Assembly (NCBI GenBank): GCA_009774655.1
Contig: VSOD01000186.1
Coordinates: 1-8,234 of the forward strand
DNA length: 8,234 bases
Origin: Lachnospiraceae bacterium
GTDB lineage: Bacteria; Bacillota_A; Clostridia; Lachnospirales; Lachnospiraceae
Direction of reading: 5' to 3'
Both the position numbers and the translations under genes were made by a program. This document shows positions 1-5,231 of this stretch, piece after piece; the first letter of the stretch is position 1, and each line of letters begins with the position of its first letter. The notes under the pieces are model-generated. The model was not told the origin of the DNA. It did not search any database and saw nothing but the letters and a program-made list of their open reading frames with translations.

Positions 1-2
1 GT

Positions 3-47
3 GAGAACGGGAATAAGCGAAACTGCAGCGGCTAGAAAGGTGAAGAT
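3..47 (+). other. obgE: In-frame upstream part of obgE, ending at an in-frame TAG
   Basis: Read in the same frame as the downstream obgE ORF, these bases give ENGNKRNCSG, a TAG at 33-35, then KGED, running straight into the Met at 48. The stretch aligns without gaps to the glycine-rich Obg-fold segment of Bacillus ObgE (recalled as GEHGMSKNQHGRNADDM), with the TAG standing where Bacillus has an Arg. The frame is intact on both sides, so this is a single-codon event and not a frameshift. A one-base change from AAG, CAG or GAG would explain it. TAG is the apparent normal stop of yqeK, rsfS and the DUF378 gene here, so general reassignment of amber is unlikely. A base-calling error cannot be excluded. 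Confidence 0.75.
34..40 (+). promoter_or_regulatory. Shine-Dalgarno sequence that could support restart at 48
   Basis: AGAAAGG at 34-40 overlaps the in-frame TAG and lies 7 nt before the ATG at 48. It matches seven consecutive bases of the canonical anti-SD complement. In an intact obgE these bases would simply encode part of the Obg fold, so the match may be chance. In the present sequence it could let ribosomes that stop at the TAG restart at 48. Confidence 0.4.
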
Positions 48-1082
48 ATGTTCATCAACGTGCCGGAAGGCACGGTAGTCAGGGAATTTGAAAGCGGCAA
101 GGTCATAACCGATATGTCCGGAGACAACCGCAGATTTCTGCTGTTAAGCGGCGGCAAAGGCGGCAACGGCAACCAGCACTATGCGACCAGCACCATGCAG
201 GCGCCGAAATACGCACAGCCGGGACAGCCGGCGCAGGAGCTGGAACTGCTTTTGGAGCTGAAGGTGATCGCAGATGTCGGGCTGGTCGGTTTTCCCAATG
301 TAGGGAAGTCCACCCTGCTTTCCAAGGTGACCAATGCGCGGCCGAAGATTGCGAATTATCATTTTACGACCCTGAATCCCAATCTGGGAGTAGTCGATCT
401 GGAAGATGCCAAAGGCTTTGTGATCGCTGATATTCCGGGTCTGATCGAGGGGGCTTCCGAGGGCGTCGGGCTGGGGCACGAATTTCTGCGCCATATAGAA
501 CGTACAAAATTGATTCTGCATATTGTTGACGCCGCATCCACGGAAGGACGTGATCCGGTGGAGGATATCTATGCGATCAACAAAGAACTGGAAGCGTACA
601 ATACAGAGATTGCGAAGCGGCCGCAGATCATCGCCGCCAACAAGATCGACATGATCTATGCGGAGGATGATCCGATAGCCAGGATCAAAGCGGAATTTGA
701 ACCGAAGGGTATTCCGGTCTATGCCATATCTGCCTTCAGCGGACAGGGCCTGCGTGAGCTTCTGTATGATATCAATAACCGTCTGGAACAGATGGACGCG
801 AAGCCGGTGATATTTGAACAGGAATTTTTCCCGGAATATCATTTTGATATGAGCAGCGAGCCCTTCACCGTGGTCTATGACGAGGCGGAAGATGCCTATG
901 TGGTGGAAGGCCCCAGGATCGAGAAAATGCTGTCTTACACGAATCTGGAATCCGAGAAGGGCTTTAAATTCTTCCAGGATTTCCTTAAGTCCAACGGCAT
1001 TCTCGACCAGCTGGAGGCACTCGGCATCGAAGAAGGCGATACGGTGCGGATGTACGGACTTTCCTTTGATTATTATAAGTAA
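48..1082 (+). CDS. obgE: GTPase ObgE/CgtA, main portion (Obg-fold remainder, G domain, C-terminal domain)
   Basis: ObgE is an essential ribosome-associated GTPase acting in 50S assembly and (p)ppGpp-linked stress control. The 344 residues after the Met at 48 contain the rest of the glycine-rich Obg fold (about 1-75, with GGKGGNGN near 35-42). The G domain follows, with the P-loop GFPNVGKST at 81-89, YHFTTLNPNLG at 104-114, DIPGLIEGA at 128-136, NKID at 198-201 and SAFSG at 228-232. A C-terminal OCT domain ends in LSFDYYK. Bacillus ObgE has about 428 residues, and this Met aligns near its residue 85, so 48 is not the ancestral start. The true gene begins left of the window but is interrupted by TAG at 33-35. 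Outcomes could be readthrough, restart at 48, a pseudogene, or a sequence error. It is first in the visible cluster, 52 nt before yhbY. Confidence 0.9.
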   Translation: MFINVPEGTVVREFESGKVITDMSGDNRRFLLLSGGKGGNGNQHYATSTMQAPKYAQPGQPAQELELLLELKVIADVGLVGFPNVGKSTLLSKVTNARPKIANYHFTTLNPNLGVVDLEDAKGFVIADIPGLIEGASEGVGLGHEFLRHIERTKLILHIVDAASTEGRDPVEDIYAINKELEAYNTEIAKRPQIIAANKIDMIYAEDDPIARIKAEFEPKGIPVYAISAFSGQGLRELLYDINNRLEQMDAKPVIFEQEFFPEYHFDMSSEPFTVVYDEAEDAYVVEGPRIEKMLSYTNLESEKGFKFFQDFLKSNGILDQLEALGIEEGDTVRMYGLSFDYYK

Positions 1083-1134
1083 ACAGCTTTTACGTTACTG
1101 ATTTGATAAATAAATGACAGATTTGAGGTATATT

Positions 1135-1434
1135 ATGACAAGTAAACAGAGAGCCTACTTAAAGAGTCTGGCTAACAATCTAAATCCCGTTTTTCAGGTC
1201 GGGAAATCCAGCCTGACACCGGAGTTTACGAAGGGAATAGAAGAGGCCTTCAATACGAGAGAGTTACTCAAGATCGCGGTATTGAAGAACTGTTTCGACG
1301 ATCCGAACGAGATCGCACAGGTGGTTGCCGAGAGAACACATTCTCAGGTTGTGCAGGTGATCGGCAAGAAGATTATTCTGTACAAACCGGATAAGAAGAA
1401 CCCGAAGATCATACTGCCGAAGGAAAAAGTATGA
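1135..1434 (+). CDS. yhbY: YhbY family (CRM domain) RNA-binding protein
   Basis: This is a 99-residue single CRM (CRS1-YhbY) domain protein, a family found on pre-50S ribosomal particles. Visible landmarks are the N-terminal MTSKQRAYLKSLA helix, the VGKSSLTPEF turn, the RELLKIAVLKN strand-helix segment, and IGKKIILYK near the end, which corresponds to the family's conserved G-x-x-x-x-LYR. Length is typical of stand-alone YhbY (about 95-100 aa). I chose the ATG at 1135 because GAGG sits 6 nt upstream and homologues begin with this helix. An in-frame ATG at 1114 would add seven residues but has no ribosome binding site. It lies between obgE and nadD, the usual order in Clostridia, and is probably cotranscribed with them. 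Confidence 0.93.
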   Translation: MTSKQRAYLKSLANNLNPVFQVGKSSLTPEFTKGIEEAFNTRELLKIAVLKNCFDDPNEIAQVVAERTHSQVVQVIGKKIILYKPDKKNPKIILPKEKV

Positions 1435-1456
1435 CGACATAGTAAGGAGGCAGCAT

Positions 1457-2068
1457 TTGAAAAAAGCAGGCATCATGGGCGGAACATTTAATCCGATCCA
1501 CTACGGGCATCTGACTCTGGCCAAAAAGGCGAGAGAGCAGTTTGCACTGGATGAGATTCTTTTTATGCCCTGCGGGGAGCCTTATATGAAGGCGGCGAAG
1601 AAGGTAGAATCCGCTCGGATCCGTGCCGAGATGACGGCGCTGGCGATTCAGGATGAGCCGTATTTTACCCTGTCCACGATAGAGCTGACGCAGTCCGGCA
1701 GTACCTACACTTATGAGACGCTTGAACGCCTGCGGGAGCAAAATCCGGACACGGAATACTACTTCATTCTGGGCGCCGACAACCTTTTTCAGATCACCCG
1801 GTGGGCGAAGCCGGAACGCATCTTTTCAAGCTGCCGACTGCTTGCAGCGGTACGGGACGATAAGACCGTTGCCGATATGGAAGCGCAGATAAACCGTCTG
1901 AAAGAGGAATATCAGGCTGTTATCTTTTTATTGAAAATCGACTGTATGGATATTTCTTCTTCGCAGATTCGCCGTAAGGTTGCGGACGGCATCTCCATAG
2001 AGACGGATGTTCCTGCAGCTGTCAGAGCTTATATCGAGGAGAAAGGGCTGTATTATGAAAGCGACTAA
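1457..2068 (+). CDS. nadD: Nicotinate-nucleotide adenylyltransferase NadD
   Basis: NadD transfers AMP from ATP to nicotinic acid mononucleotide, forming deamido-NAD in cytoplasmic NAD synthesis. The 203-residue protein starts MKKAGIMGGTFNPIHYGH, holding the nucleotidyltransferase HxGH motif (H15 to H18) and the GGTFNP loop. The middle has YFILGADNLFQITRW (102-116), and the end has the ISSSQIRRKV segment (166-175), the family's ISST-x-IR ATP-binding motif. The start is a TTG: GGAGG lies 6 nt upstream, and the next Met (residue 7) would cut into the first beta strand. Its 3' end overlaps the yqeK start by 14 nt, implying translational coupling. Length is normal. Confidence 0.96.
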   Translation: MKKAGIMGGTFNPIHYGHLTLAKKAREQFALDEILFMPCGEPYMKAAKKVESARIRAEMTALAIQDEPYFTLSTIELTQSGSTYTYETLERLREQNPDTEYYFILGADNLFQITRWAKPERIFSSCRLLAAVRDDKTVADMEAQINRLKEEYQAVIFLLKIDCMDISSSQIRRKVADGISIETDVPAAVRAYIEEKGLYYESD

Positions 2069-2654
2069 CCTTGCCAAACTCAGAAAAGAAATGGAACAAA
2101 GGCTGGAGCGCAAGCGGTATGAGCATACCCTTGGGGTTGCCTATACGGCTGCGAATCTGGCCATGGTGCATGGCGTGGATGTGGAGAAGGCGCTGATCGC
2201 CGGTATGCTGCATGATTGCGCCAAGTGTATGAGTCATCACAAACAGATTTCCCTGTGTAAGAAGAGCCGTATCCAGTTATCGGAGATCGAGACGGAAGAG
2301 CGTTCGCCTCTGCTTCATGCGAAGGCGGGCAGCTGTCTGGCACGGAAGAAGTACGGGATCACAGACGAGGAGATCCTGCAGGCCATCAGTTATCATACTA
2401 CCGGCAGGCCGCATATGAGCCCATTGGAAAAGATCATCTATATCGCGGATTACATCGAACCGGGCCGGGAACGCGCAAAAAGGAGCTATGCAGACATTCA
2501 GAATCTGCAACAGGTGCGCAGGATGGCATACCGCGATCTGGATGAGACGTTGTGTAAGATCTTAAGCGATACACTGGATTACCTTTCCCGCAAGGGCGGC
2601 AAGATCGATTCGATGACGAGGGATACTTACGATTATTATTGCCAGATACATTAG
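2055..2654 (+). CDS. yqeK: YqeK family HD-domain hydrolase (probable Ap4A hydrolase)
   Basis: The protein has 199 residues. YqeK proteins of Gram-positive bacteria are symmetrical diadenosine tetraphosphate (Ap4A) hydrolases with an Fe-binding HD domain. Metal-ligand candidates are visible in HD order: H24 (YEHTLGVA), H53-D54 (AGMLHDCAK), H88 (LLHAKAG), H114 (ISYHTTG) and D132 (YIADYIEPGR). The HTTG and ADYIEP motifs are characteristic of YqeK. I chose the ATG at 2055, inside the end of nadD, because AAAGGG lies 7 nt upstream and the sequence from there matches the family's N-terminus. An in-frame ATG at 2007 lies wholly inside nadD. The nadD-yqeK overlap is a common arrangement and links both products to adenine dinucleotide metabolism. 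The stop is TAG. Confidence 0.93.
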   Translation: MKATNLAKLRKEMEQRLERKRYEHTLGVAYTAANLAMVHGVDVEKALIAGMLHDCAKCMSHHKQISLCKKSRIQLSEIETEERSPLLHAKAGSCLARKKYGITDEEILQAISYHTTGRPHMSPLEKIIYIADYIEPGRERAKRSYADIQNLQQVRRMAYRDLDETLCKILSDTLDYLSRKGGKIDSMTRDTYDYYCQIH

Positions 2655-2681
2655 ACAGATTGTCAGACAGAATGTTTGGCT

Positions 2682-2713
2682 TTTACCTGCAGAAAAAGTC
2701 CTTTTGCAGTAAA
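2682..2713 (+). other. Imperfect hairpin in the yqeK-rsfS gap, function unknown
   Basis: The gap 2655-2768 contains an inverted repeat. TTTACCTGCAGAAAA (2682-2696) can pair with TTTTGCAGTAAA (2702-2713) over 12 bp with two single-base bulges. A competing pairing of TTTGCA (2703-2708) with TGCAAA (2714-2719) is also possible. There is no T run, so it does not look like an intrinsic terminator, and no clear promoter was found. It may be an RNA-processing or stability element, or chance. Confidence 0.25.
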
Positions 2714-2768
2714 TGCAAAGTCCCGGGCCAGACTGCAGCATGATACGAAACAATAGGGAGGTACAGAT

Positions 2769-3110
2769 ATGAACAGTATAGAGATCGCCAGACTGGCCAT
2801 CCGGGCACTGGAGGACAAAAAGGCGGAAGAGATCAAGACCATTGATATCAGTGAAGTATCCGTGATCGCCGATTATTTCATTATCGCGAACGGTACGAAC
2901 CGCAGCCAGATCCAGGCGCTTTCCGATCACGTGGAGGAGACACTCGGCAAGGCAGGCGTACCGCTGCGCCAGATTGAGGGATATCAGAATGCCAACTGGG
3001 TACTTCTGGATTTCCATGACGTGATCATTCATATTTTTGATAAGGAAAACCGCTTATTCTACGATCTGGAACGCATCTGGAGAGACGGAAAACCGGTGGA
3101 ATCTTTATAG
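2769..3110 (+). CDS. rsfS: Ribosomal silencing factor RsfS
   Basis: RsfS (YbeB/Iojap family) binds uL14 on the 50S subunit and blocks 30S joining during nutrient limitation. The 113 residues carry the family core: a helical start (IEIARLAIRALEDKKAEEI), SVIADYFIIANGTNRSQIQA (31-50), then EGYQNANWVLLDF (70-82) and the strand-helix DVIIHIFDKENRLFYDLERIW (84-104). Length is typical. The ATG at 2769 has GGAGG 7 nt upstream. It is the last gene of the cluster and is followed directly by a strong hairpin terminator. The stop is TAG, one base before the terminator stem. Confidence 0.96.
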   Translation: MNSIEIARLAIRALEDKKAEEIKTIDISEVSVIADYFIIANGTNRSQIQALSDHVEETLGKAGVPLRQIEGYQNANWVLLDFHDVIIHIFDKENRLFYDLERIWRDGKPVESL

Positions 3111-3160
3111 AAATCAGGAGAACCCGGCACTGTATAGACAATGCCGGGCTCTCCTGATTT
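3111..3160 (+). terminator. Strong intrinsic terminator of the obgE-rsfS cluster, possibly bidirectional
   Basis: AAATCAGGAGAACCCGGCA (3111-3129) pairs with TGCCGGGCTCTCCTGATTT (3142-3160), a 19-bp stem with one A-C mismatch on the + strand and a 12-nt loop. A TTTTATT stretch begins at the stem's end. The rsfS stop is immediately before it. On the minus strand the mismatch becomes a G-U pair, so it could also end transcripts of the convergent DUF378 gene, although the T tract there (TTTCTATAAAG) is weak. Confidence 0.9.
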
Positions 3161-3192
3161 TATTCAGCCCGTCCGCTACAGACTGAAATCTG

Positions 3193-3414
3193 CTACGTTT
3201 CGGCTTCCCTGGCATCGCCGCCCGCATACATATAGAACGTAATGATGTAGAGACCGGCAATACCTACCAGGGCATAAATAATTCTTGAAAACCATGACAT
3301 GTTACCAAAGACGAAAGCCACAAGGTCGAAACTGAAAAGACCGATCAGCCCCCAGTTAATGGCGCCGATGATGGCGATCGTCAGTGCAAGACAATCCAAA
3401 CCTTTATTTTTCAT
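3193..3414 (-). CDS. Small DUF378 family membrane protein
   Basis: This is a 73-residue hydrophobic protein of the DUF378 (YuzA-like) family, whose biochemical role is unknown. The core LDCLALTIAIIGAINWGLIGLF (6-27) followed by FDLVAFVFG and SRIIYALVGIAGLYIITFY gives two predicted transmembrane helices (about 8-27 and 43-61), with a short charged tail GGDAREAET. I chose the ATG at 3414 because GGAGGG lies 3 nt upstream and the family motif starts there. An in-frame ATG at 3480 with GGAG 7 nt upstream would add 22 residues including MICMRCNNC, and is a less likely alternative. It lies downstream of lexA in the same orientation, with 241 nt between. That gap holds no other gene, and only weak promoter candidates were seen (TTGTGT/TATAGC with 17-nt spacing). 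The stop is TAG. Confidence 0.85.
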   Translation of the reverse strand: MKNKGLDCLALTIAIIGAINWGLIGLFSFDLVAFVFGNMSWFSRIIYALVGIAGLYIITFYMYAGGDAREAET

Positions 3415-3655
3415 ATTCCCTCCAATCTGCAGCTGCAGGAACCTTTGCATATTGCAGTTATTACATCTCATACAGATCATGCAACTTCTCCGACGGCCGC
3501 TTTCCTGTGAAAATAAAGGATTTTTCTGTCTATAGCTATAGAGAAAACCCCAGGTAAACACAAGCATTAACTGTTCGGCTCTACCAAACAGTCACTATTA
3601 TTATGTCGCACTGCGGTTTTGCTATACTGGAAAATAAACCAATCAAAAAATCTGA

Positions 3656-4273
3656 TCAGCGGAATATTCTGAAAACGCCGAAAACCTTCCCCAGAATCTG
3701 ACAGTCATCTACGATGATCGGATCCATGGAATCATTCTCAGGCTGCAGACGAATATGACCGTCTTCTTTATAAAAGGTCTTAACCGTGGCGGAATCATCT
3801 ATGAGAGCAACCACGGTATCGCCGTTATTCGCCGTCTGGCAGCATTTTACAAAGATCTGATCGCCGTTGAAGATTCCGACATTGATCATGGAATCACCCT
3901 TAACCTTCAAGGCAAAAGATTCACCGCCCGGCACCATTTCCGCCGGTACAGGGAAGTAGCTCTCAATATTCTCTTCCGCCAAAATAGGCTGCCCGGCCGC
4001 TACCTGCCCAATCACCGGAATCGAAACCATCTCGGTACGCACCATCTGAAAATTATCGTCGCAGATCTCGATCGCACGCGGTTTCGTAGGGTCACGCCTG
4101 ATATAACCATTCTTCTCCAGTGTCTCCAGGTGAGAGTGGACAGAAGAAGTTGATTTGAGATTCACGGCTTCGCAGATCTCACGAACTGCCGGCGGATAGC
4201 CTCTCTTTAAAATTTCGTCTTTGATATAATCAAGTATTTGCTGCTGCTTGGCAGTAATCTTACCATATCCCAT
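3656..4273 (-). CDS. lexA: SOS repressor LexA
   Basis: LexA represses DNA-damage genes and undergoes RecA-stimulated self-cleavage. All 205 residues are present. The N-terminal winged helix-turn-helix (1-70) includes the PPAVREICEAVNLKSTSSVHSHLETLEKNGYI segment. The cleavage site is A93-G94 in VAAGQP. The S24 peptidase dyad is S128 (in KGDSMINVGIFNGD) and K165 (in SATVKTF). The start at 4273 has AAGGATAAGG upstream. The gene is divergent from a LysM gene across an intergenic region carrying four LexA-box-like sites, so autoregulation is expected. No good terminator was seen after its TGA; only a short ATTTTTT run follows. Confidence 0.97.
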   Translation of the reverse strand: MGYGKITAKQQQILDYIKDEILKRGYPPAVREICEAVNLKSTSSVHSHLETLEKNGYIRRDPTKPRAIEICDDNFQMVRTEMVSIPVIGQVAAGQPILAEENIESYFPVPAEMVPGGESFALKVKGDSMINVGIFNGDQIFVKCCQTANNGDTVVALIDDSATVKTFYKEDGHIRLQPENDSMDPIIVDDCQILGKVFGVFRIFR

Positions 4274-4349
4274 AAATAATAACCTTATCCTTTCAATTCC
4301 CTTCCAATTCTTATCAGTTTCAAACGATTCTCAATAAATTTATATAGTT

Positions 4350-4378
4350 ATCATACCATAACCAGAATGAAAAAGCAA
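4350..4378 (-). promoter_or_regulatory. Predicted lexA promoter
   Basis: Reading the minus strand, TTGCTT (4378-4373) and TATGAT (4355-4350) are separated by 17 nt, and TGG immediately before the -10 gives an extended -10. The leader to the lexA ATG would be about 70 nt. LexA-like box 1 lies 11 nt upstream of the -35, a position suited to autoregulation. Confidence 0.6.
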
Positions 4379-4389
4379 ACGTATATTCA

Positions 4390-4401
4390 GAATATTTGTT
4401 C
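4390..4401. promoter_or_regulatory. LexA-box-like site 1
   Basis: GAATATTTGTTC is close to the Gram-positive LexA consensus GAAC-N4-GTTC, with one half-site perfect and the other GAAT. It lies between the divergent lexA and LysM promoters. CAGAATATTTGTTC (4388-4401) recurs exactly upstream of ttcA at 7147-7160. Confidence 0.6.
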
Positions 4402-4421
4402 GATTATTTTTGCGCAGAGTG

Positions 4422-4450
4422 TTGACACACGAAAGTATGTTCGGTATAAT
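4422..4450 (+). promoter_or_regulatory. Consensus sigma-A promoter for the LysM gene
   Basis: TTGACA (4422-4427) and TATAAT (4445-4450) are perfect consensus hexamers with a 17-nt spacer. The spacer contains LexA-like box 2. Such a strong promoter is what a tightly repressed SOS gene would need. The implied leader is about 215 nt and contains two more boxes and the 103-bp palindrome. Confidence 0.85.
4431..4442. promoter_or_regulatory. LexA-box-like site 2, within the promoter spacer
   Basis: GAAAGTATGTTC with flanking C and G reads CGAAAGTATGTTCG, two changes from the Bacillus consensus CGAACATATGTTCG. Lying between the -35 and -10, LexA bound here would block RNA polymerase. Confidence 0.75.
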
Positions 4451-4462
4451 AGAGGAAATCAA

Positions 4463-4474
4463 GAACAGATGTTC
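4463..4474. promoter_or_regulatory. LexA box 3, perfect half-sites
   Basis: GAACAGATGTTC is a perfect GAAC-N4-GTTC palindrome just downstream of the predicted transcription start of the LysM gene. It is followed directly by box 4, centre to centre 13 nt. Confidence 0.8.
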
Positions 4475-4475
4475 G

Positions 4476-4487
4476 CAACACATGTTC
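4476..4487. promoter_or_regulatory. LexA-box-like site 4
   Basis: CAACACATGTTC followed by G has one perfect GTTC half-site and a CAAC half-site. It abuts box 3, so the two could bind neighbouring LexA dimers. Confidence 0.55.
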
Positions 4488-4500
4488 GTGTATTTGTATT

Positions 4501-4603
4501 TATAGTAAACGACATAACAAATTTCTGTTTCCGACTCTTGCAGGAGCCATATACGGTAGCTCCTGCAAGGCCAAAAACGAAATTTCTAATGTCGTTAACT
4601 ATA
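4501..4603. repeat. 103-bp palindromic repeat, copy 1
   Basis: This is a near-perfect full-length inverted repeat from TATAGTAAACGACAT to ATGTCGTTAACTATA. An 11-bp perfect inner stem, CTTGCAGGAGC (4537-4547) with GCTCCTGCAAG (4559-4569), surrounds the loop CATATACGGTA. A second copy lies at 7227-7329 with 4 differences in 103 bp and the same orientation. Both copies end in TATAGT...ACTATA, which would fit a 99-bp element inserted at a duplicated TA. It lies between the LysM promoter and its start codon. It encodes no protein. It could be a MITE-like or REP-like repeat, or a structured RNA. I do not recognise the family. Confidence 0.9.
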
Positions 4604-4673
4604 TCTATTATTATATGCCTACTATATTAAAGTTATATGAGAGCAAAACCATACGGGGAAGCAGGTGAATGTA

Positions 4674-5159
4674 ATGTACGCAGTAGGAATCCAGACAACA
4701 GACAGGAATCATTTATGTGCGGTATCAGAATCTGACCGCAGGACGCAGATACATATGGATCAACAGGAGAGACCGGCTGCCGGGCATATGCGGGCACAAG
4801 ACTGCAGGAGCGAGCGGAGGATCCGGCGAAACAGGCTCAGAAGACAGCAGGAGATGAGGAAGCGTTTCCGAATGTTTCTTATGACGGTATTCCTGATCGC
4901 AGCCTGTTCTTTTACGCTGAGTGCCTTCCGCTCCAATGCGAAGAATGAGATACAGACTTCCGGCAAATATTATAAGAGTATCACGGTTACCAGTCATGAT
5001 ACTCTCTGGTCGATTGCACAGCAGTATATGGACGAGACGCACTACGACACGGTCACCGATTATATCAATGAAGTAAGATATATGAATTCTCTGACAGATG
5101 ATTCCATTCATTACGGAGAATATCTGGTTATTCCGTATTTTGAGAATGATCCGGATTAA
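4674..5159 (+). CDS. Membrane-anchored LysM protein, YneA-like SOS division inhibitor candidate
   Basis: The 161-residue protein has three parts. There is a basic, low-complexity cytoplasmic N-terminus (1-64, rich in Arg: RSERRIRRNRLRRQQEMRKRF). One transmembrane helix follows (about 66-85, MFLMTVFLIAACSFTLSAF), then an extracytoplasmic LysM domain (about 101-155, ITVTSHDTLWSIAQQY through YGEYLVIPY) that should bind peptidoglycan. In Bacillus, yneA, divergent from lexA, encodes a TM-LysM protein that delays septation during SOS. The same position, architecture and LexA boxes support that role here by inference. I chose the ATG at 4674 because AGGTG lies 6 nt upstream. A GTG at 4665 is an alternative, and downstream ATGs at 4755 and 4788 would give a shorter tail closer to YneA (about 105 aa). 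Confidence 0.82.
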   Translation: MYAVGIQTTDRNHLCAVSESDRRTQIHMDQQERPAAGHMRAQDCRSERRIRRNRLRRQQEMRKRFRMFLMTVFLIAACSFTLSAFRSNAKNEIQTSGKYYKSITVTSHDTLWSIAQQYMDETHYDTVTDYINEVRYMNSLTDDSIHYGEYLVIPYFENDPD

Positions 5160-5231
5160 CGGCCATAGCGGATCGAAGCCGTTTGGGCAGGCGTAGTCCG
5201 GGAATCTTCGACCGAAGAATATTGCCTGTCA

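Noticed and set aside
144..842. 232-codon minus-strand ORF
   Set aside because: It is antisense to the obgE G domain; a shadow of a conserved gene.
3755..4153. 132-codon + strand ORF
   Set aside because: It is antisense to lexA, which is complete with all catalytic residues.
4501..4603. Palindrome as an intrinsic terminator or known riboswitch
   Set aside because: The inner stem is not followed by a T tract on either strand, and no known riboswitch core was recognised.
4367..4630. 87-codon + strand ORF in the lexA-LysM intergenic region
   Set aside because: It spans the lexA -35 region, the LysM promoter, all four LexA-like boxes and the palindrome, has no SD, and its sequence is explained by these regulatory elements.
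5160..5231. Possible terminator between the convergent LysM and recombinase genes
   Set aside because: Only a 5-bp TCTTC/GAAGA stem (5205-5218) and competing short pairings were found, with no T run on either strand, so it is not called as a terminator.
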